Positions 60,578 to 64,000 of a stretch of 64,000 nucleotides of DNA are shown here, piece after piece. Numbering within the stretch: position 1 is the stretch's first letter; each line of letters opens with the position of its first letter. The stretch comes from Niastella sp966212235 (GTDB taxonomy: Bacteria > Bacteroidota > Bacteroidia > Chitinophagales > Chitinophagaceae). A model generated the notes under the pieces. The model had not been told where the DNA came from and ran no database searches. It worked only from the letters and a program-made list of their open reading frames with translations. Location of the stretch: positions 124,001-188,000 of the forward strand of contig CBIHPP010000002.1 in the NCBI GenBank assembly GCA_966212235.1. The letters are read 5' to 3'. A program made the translations under genes and the position numbers.

Positions 60578-60603
60578 AAAAGCCCCGCCGAGGCGGGGCT
60601 TTT
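60578..60603. terminator. Second terminator after ilvA, bidirectional
   Basis: AAAAGCCCCGC (60578-60588), loop CGAG, GCGGGGCTTTT (60593-60603). An 11-bp stem with A and T flanks works on both strands. Confidence 0.9.
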
Positions 60604-60671
60604 GTCATAAAATCTGACGGGTGATCTTTTTAAGGATACCGGATTAGTCGGAGAGTTGCTATCGATTTTCT

Positions 60672-61122
60672 AAACGGTTTGGTCTTTTCATAGATATTGG
60701 AACCGTCAATGTTTACTAAGGGGCGGATCGAAACATGTATGAATGAACTAACTAATAGGGTTAAAAAGTACACAGGGCTTTGTGATATTGGATTCTTACA
60801 TGATCTGGTTTTTCGTGGATATTGAATAAATCGTGTTAAACAATGTACACGGGACGTTGATATTGGATTTGTTCTTGTACTGGCTTTTCCCGGATATTGG
60901 AACTAACAGGATTAAAAAGCACATAGGGCTGATATTGGATTTGTGCACATGAAACGGTTTTCGCAAGGATATTGAACAGTAAGGTTAAAAGTGCACAGGG
61001 CCGATATTGGATTTTACATGAACGGTTTTTACACGGATATTGAAATGAGTACGGTTAAAAAAGGGCGCATAGCTGATATTGGATATTTATAGGATCGGTT
61101 TTGCATGGATAATGGATTATAT
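60672..61122. repeat. Array of degenerate 70-76-bp tandem repeats
   Basis: Five units begin at about 60759, 60835, 60910, 60984 and 61054 (periods 76, 75, 74 and 70). A partial unit is at 60672-60710. Each unit reads roughly GTTAAAAAG-GCACAGGGC, then GATATTGGAT, a spacer with ACATGA, then CGGTTTT and GGATATTGAA. No open frame spans it and no unit is exactly conserved. It is not CRISPR-like, since there are no unique spacers between identical repeats. Confidence 0.85.
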
Positions 61123-61123
61123 A

Positions 61124-61142
61124 CCCCCGGCTTATCCGGGGG
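61124..61142. other. GC hairpin at the end of the repeat array
   Basis: CCCCCGG (61124-61130), loop CTTAT, CCGGGGG (61136-61142). A 7-bp GC stem without a T-tract, directly behind the last repeat unit. Confidence 0.6.
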
Positions 61143-62086
61143 AGGATATTCATAAATTAAAAATTCATTTTGATAAACTATTACGGCAAGGTGTTAACAG
61201 GGCAAATGTTAGCGATATATGGCTATAGAGAAACTGAAAAAAGATACCTATGGCTGTTATACAACAATGGTTAGAACGATGGCAAGAGTAATTTTGGTGT
61301 AGAAGCAATCAAATATGATTGATTTCGCGCTGCAAAGTTACGCCGTTACACAACAGTATACAAATGTGTTTGGTAAAACTTATACACATATAACAGCTCA
61401 TAACACACGAATAACATTCATTACTTAGAACACTGATTGTCGTTAGTTAGTGTTATAAGAACCATTTAACAAGTGTATTGTGATAAAGCGCAACGGGTAT
61501 TAAAAATGGCAATCAGTATTCTCCAAGTTTTACGAGTAATGAGGTTTTCTTTTAATGAATAATTTGGCAAATGCTATACAAAATGTTAAAATCAGAATAA
61601 CGATCATTCGTTCTTGGGACTTCCATTTTTTGGAAATAAAAACATGCATTTTTTGTAGATCGATGCAACCATGATCGTCCTGTAGCATCCTGCTATCTTT
61701 TTTGAAATTTTTCATGCAGCGAAGGCAGGTAATTCGAAGTTGACCCCTTTAGTGAACAAACTGATTTGCAATTTGTCATATCAGATACAGTCACCATGAC
61801 ATTTTGTAAGGCGAACCAGGATGTGGAAAACGGCCTTGAAAATGAGTAACAAAAGGGGAAGAGAAAAGAGCCGCGCCAATCGTCTTTTTCATTGGAGAAT
61901 TGTTACCGGCAAACAGCACCATTTAACGAGTACATACATATCGCTATTTTGCGAAAAAAATTGCATGAAACACCGGTAAATACCCATTTTTTTTCGTAAT
62001 TTCAATCGCTTGCTTGCTATCTTTTTAAACGATTGTACGAGAATTTGACTTTTTATTGAATATTTTTCAAAAAACTATGCATTTCC
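61143..62086. other. Long AT-rich region upstream of gltB, no convincing gene
   Basis: About 940 bases without a supported gene. A 61-codon leftward frame at 61530-61715 with one hydrophobic stretch is present but weak. The gltB promoter must lie here; I could not assign a clear TTTG/TAnnTTTG pair. The length is unusual for this compact genome segment. Confidence 0.5.
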
Positions 62087-64000
62087 ATGGCAAGTAACCT
62101 GGGTTTATACCATCCTTCATTTGAGCGTGATGCCTGCGGCATTGGATTCGTAGCAAACATTAAGGGGCACAAAAGTCACCAGAACATCAGCGATGCTTTG
62201 ACCATATTGGAAAATATGGAACATCGGGGTGCCTGCGGTTGTGAAAATAATACGGGCGATGGCGCCGGTATTATGATTCAAACACCTCACGAGTTTTTCT
62301 TTGATGAGTGCATAAAGCTGGGCGTTCATCTGCCGGCTTTCGGCCGCTATGGCGTTGGGGTCATTTTCTTCCCCCGCGAGATCCGTTTGCGTGAAGAGTG
62401 TCGCGATATTTTAAATCGTGCTGCTGAGAAATTGGGACTGGAAATTCTCGTTTACCGAAAGGTGCCCGTGAATCCGGATGGCATCGGTCCATCGGCATTG
62501 AGTGTTGAGCCTGAGATGGAACAGGTGTTCATCGCCTGTCCCGATCATATCAATAACCCTGAAGACTTTGAACGTAAATTATTTGTGCTGCGCAACTACG
62601 CCAGCCATACAATAAACAACACGGTGAAGAAAGATGCGATCGGTTTTTATATCGCTTCACTTTCTTACAAAACCGTTGTATACAAAGGACAGTTAACCAG
62701 TGGCCAGGTTCGTCACTACTTCAATGACCTGGGCAATAAAAGAATGGTTTCTGCTTTTGGTTTGGTTCACTCCCGTTTTGCTACCAACACTTTCCCCAGT
62801 TGGAAACTGGCTCAACCTTTCCGCTTCATCGCACATAATGGTGAGATCAATACTTTGCAGGGTAACCTCAACTGGTTAAAGACAAGTGAGCATGGTTTTA
62901 CCTCTCCGTTCTTTACCAACCAGGAAATGGAAATGTTGCTGCCGATCGTAACAGGAGAACAGAGTGATTCTGCCTGTTTGGATAACATGATCGAGCTGCT
63001 TGCATTGACCGGCCGTTCACTGCCACATGTGATGATGATGCTGATCCCTGAAGCATGGGATGAGAACGATCAGATGGACCCGGTGAAGAAAGCATTCTAC
63101 GAATTCCACGCTTCTATCATGGAACCATGGGATGGCCCTGCTTCTATTTCATTCACTGATGGAAAAATTATCGGCGCTACCCTCGACAGAAACGGTCTGC
63201 GCCCGTCAAGATATTGCGTTACAAATGATGATCGCGTGATCATGGCTTCTGAAACCGGTGCATTGCCGGTTGATCCTGCCATCATCATTGAAAAAGGTCG
63301 TCTGCAACCCGGTAAAATGTTCGTGGTAGATATGGAGCAGGGCCGCATCATCAGTGATGAGGAACTGAAGAATGATATCTGTTCACGCAAGCCTTATGGC
63401 GACTGGTTGAATCAATACAAGATCAGGTTGGAAGAACTGGATGAGCCACGTGTTGCATTCACCCATCTGTCAGATGCGTCTATCTTAAAATATCAAAAGG
63501 CCCTCGGTTATTCTACTGAAGATATTGATGACCTTATAACGCCCATGGCTGTCGATGGTAAAGAACCAATAGGTTCTATGGGTACAGATACGCCACTGGC
63601 AGTACTGAGCGATCAGCCGCAGCACATTTCTTCCTACTTCAAACAATTATTCGCACAGGTAACCAACCCACCCATCGATCCTATTCGTGAGCGTATGGTA
63701 ATGAGTTTGGCAACTTTTGTGGGTAATAACGATAACTTATTACTGGAAGATCCAAAACATTGCCATACGGTGGCGTTGAAACATCCGATACTTACCAGCA
63801 CCGAACTGGAAAAACTGCGTAGTATCGATACCGGTATCTTCCAGGCCAAAACCCTGCAAACATATTTCAGGGCCGATGGTAAACCCGGGTCGCTGAAAAA
63901 GGGGCTCGACAGGCTTTGCCGCTATGCTGAGGATGCCGTGCATGATGGATTTGAAGTGTTGATCCTTTGCGACCGTGCAGTTGATTCTGATCACGCTGCT
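62087..64000 (+). CDS. gltB: Glutamate synthase large subunit, 3' end outside window
   Basis: The frame from ATG 62087 stays open to the window end (638 codons visible of an expected ~1500). The start yields a 16-residue propeptide before Cys17 in RDACGIGFVANIKG, the N-terminal nucleophile of the glutaminase domain. MEHRGACGCENNTGDGAGI (about 44-62) and FATNTFPSWKLAQPFRFIAHNGEINT (in parts: NTFPSWKLAQPFR, HNGEINT, about residues 233-255) are standard GltB motifs. The glutamate-synthase central domain begins in the last part (SYFKQLFAQVTNPPIDPIRE). It makes glutamate from 2-oxoglutarate and glutamine, feeding the transaminase IlvE. Its small subunit should lie just downstream. Confidence 0.96.
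   Translation, partial: MASNLGLYHPSFERDACGIGFVANIKGHKSHQNISDALTILENMEHRGACGCENNTGDGAGIMIQTPHEFFFDECIKLGVHLPAFGRYGVGVIFFPREIRLREECRDILNRAAEKLGLEILVYRKVPVNPDGIGPSALSVEPEMEQVFIACPDHINNPEDFERKLFVLRNYASHTINNTVKKDAIGFYIASLSYKTVVYKGQLTSGQVRHYFNDLGNKRMVSAFGLVHSRFATNTFPSWKLAQPFRFIAHNGEINTLQGNLNWLKTSEHGFTSPFFTNQEMEMLLPIVTGEQSDSACLDNMIELLALTGRSLPHVMMMLIPEAWDENDQMDPVKKAFYEFHASIMEPWDGPASISFTDGKIIGATLDRNGLRPSRYCVTNDDRVIMASETGALPVDPAIIIEKGRLQPGKMFVVDMEQGRIISDEELKNDICSRKPYGDWLNQYKIRLEELDEPRVAFTHLSDASILKYQKALGYSTEDIDDLITPMAVDGKEPIGSMGTDTPLAVLSDQPQHISSYFKQLFAQVTNPPIDPIRERMVMSLATFVGNNDNLLLEDPKHCHTVALKHPILTSTELEKLRSIDTGIFQAKTLQTYFRADGKPGSLKKGLDRLCRYAEDAVHDGFEVLILCDRAVDSDHAA

Noticed and set aside
60672..61122. 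CRISPR array
   Set aside because: Units are degenerate along their full length, with no identical short repeats and no unique spacers, and there are no cas genes nearby.
61530..61715. 61-codon leftward frame with one hydrophobic segment
   Set aside because: AT-rich noncoding context, no recognisable start signal or homology; kept only as a note in the intergenic entry.
1..64000. tRNA, rRNA, insertion sequences, prophage genes
   Set aside because: No cloverleaf with a GGTTCGAATCC-type arm, no transposase or integrase frame, and no phage structural gene was seen in the window.

Overview
The window looks like a chromosomal segment of a Bacteroidetes bacterium, most likely a Chitinophagaceae member of the Niastella/Chitinophaga kind. 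This is inferred from protein character, from start codons preceded by A-rich stretches rather than Shine-Dalgarno sites, from promoters resembling the Bacteroidetes consensus (TTTG, about 18-20 bases, TAnnTTTG), and from the UpxY-type NusG paralogue in the polysaccharide locus. No tRNA, rRNA, insertion sequence, prophage or CRISPR array was recognised.

Region 1 (1-11.7 kb): the 3' part of a family 3 glycoside hydrolase, then a compact sugar-catabolic cluster. It holds a DeoR regulator, a fucose/arabinose-type isomerase, a split transketolase, a ribose-type ABC importer (lipoprotein binding protein, DUF2291 protein, double ATPase, permease) and an FGGY kinase. The expected chemistry is import, isomerisation of an aldose, phosphorylation of the ketose and transketolase cleavage. 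The substrate is unknown; D-apiose is one hypothesis.

Region 2 (11.8-20 kb): accessory and secreted proteins. These are an EEP-fold lipoprotein with six FG-GAP/VCBS-like repeats, an OsmC-ferredoxin fusion, two pectate-lyase-9-like beta-helix proteins around an ankyrin lipoprotein, a DinB protein and an unknown exported protein.

Region 3 (20.6-38.5 kb): a Wzx/Wzy-type exopolysaccharide locus. It has a GDP-mannose pyrophosphorylase, Wza, Wzc, an UpxY-like antiterminator behind a structured leader, GDP-mannose dehydratase, polymerase, flippase, five glycosyltransferases, two acetyltransferases, an initiating phosphoglycosyltransferase and a VanZ-like protein. Region 4 (38.5-43 kb) holds scattered single genes.

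Region 5 (43.2-47.2 kb): three large imperfect inverted repeats lie just upstream of a cysteine-biosynthesis operon of the sulfur-carrier type (cysteine synthase, JAMM protease, MoaD/ThiS-like carrier, MoeB-rhodanese). The operon is preceded by a 28-codon reading frame with five consecutive Cys codons and then an intrinsic terminator. This is a strong candidate for a cysteine-responsive attenuator. The carrier protein has 17 residues after its diglycine, so it should need proteolytic maturation.

Region 6 (48.9-60.5 kb): branched-chain amino-acid synthesis, leuA, leuB, then ilvE-ilvD-ilvB-methyltransferase-ilvN-ilvC-ilvA. ilvE is preceded by a 33-codon Ile/Val-rich leader peptide with mutually exclusive antiterminator and terminator helices, a textbook attenuator layout. 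Region 7 (60.5-64 kb): tandem terminators, an unusual array of about five degenerate 70-76-bp repeats, and the start of gltB (glutamate synthase large subunit), cut by the window end.
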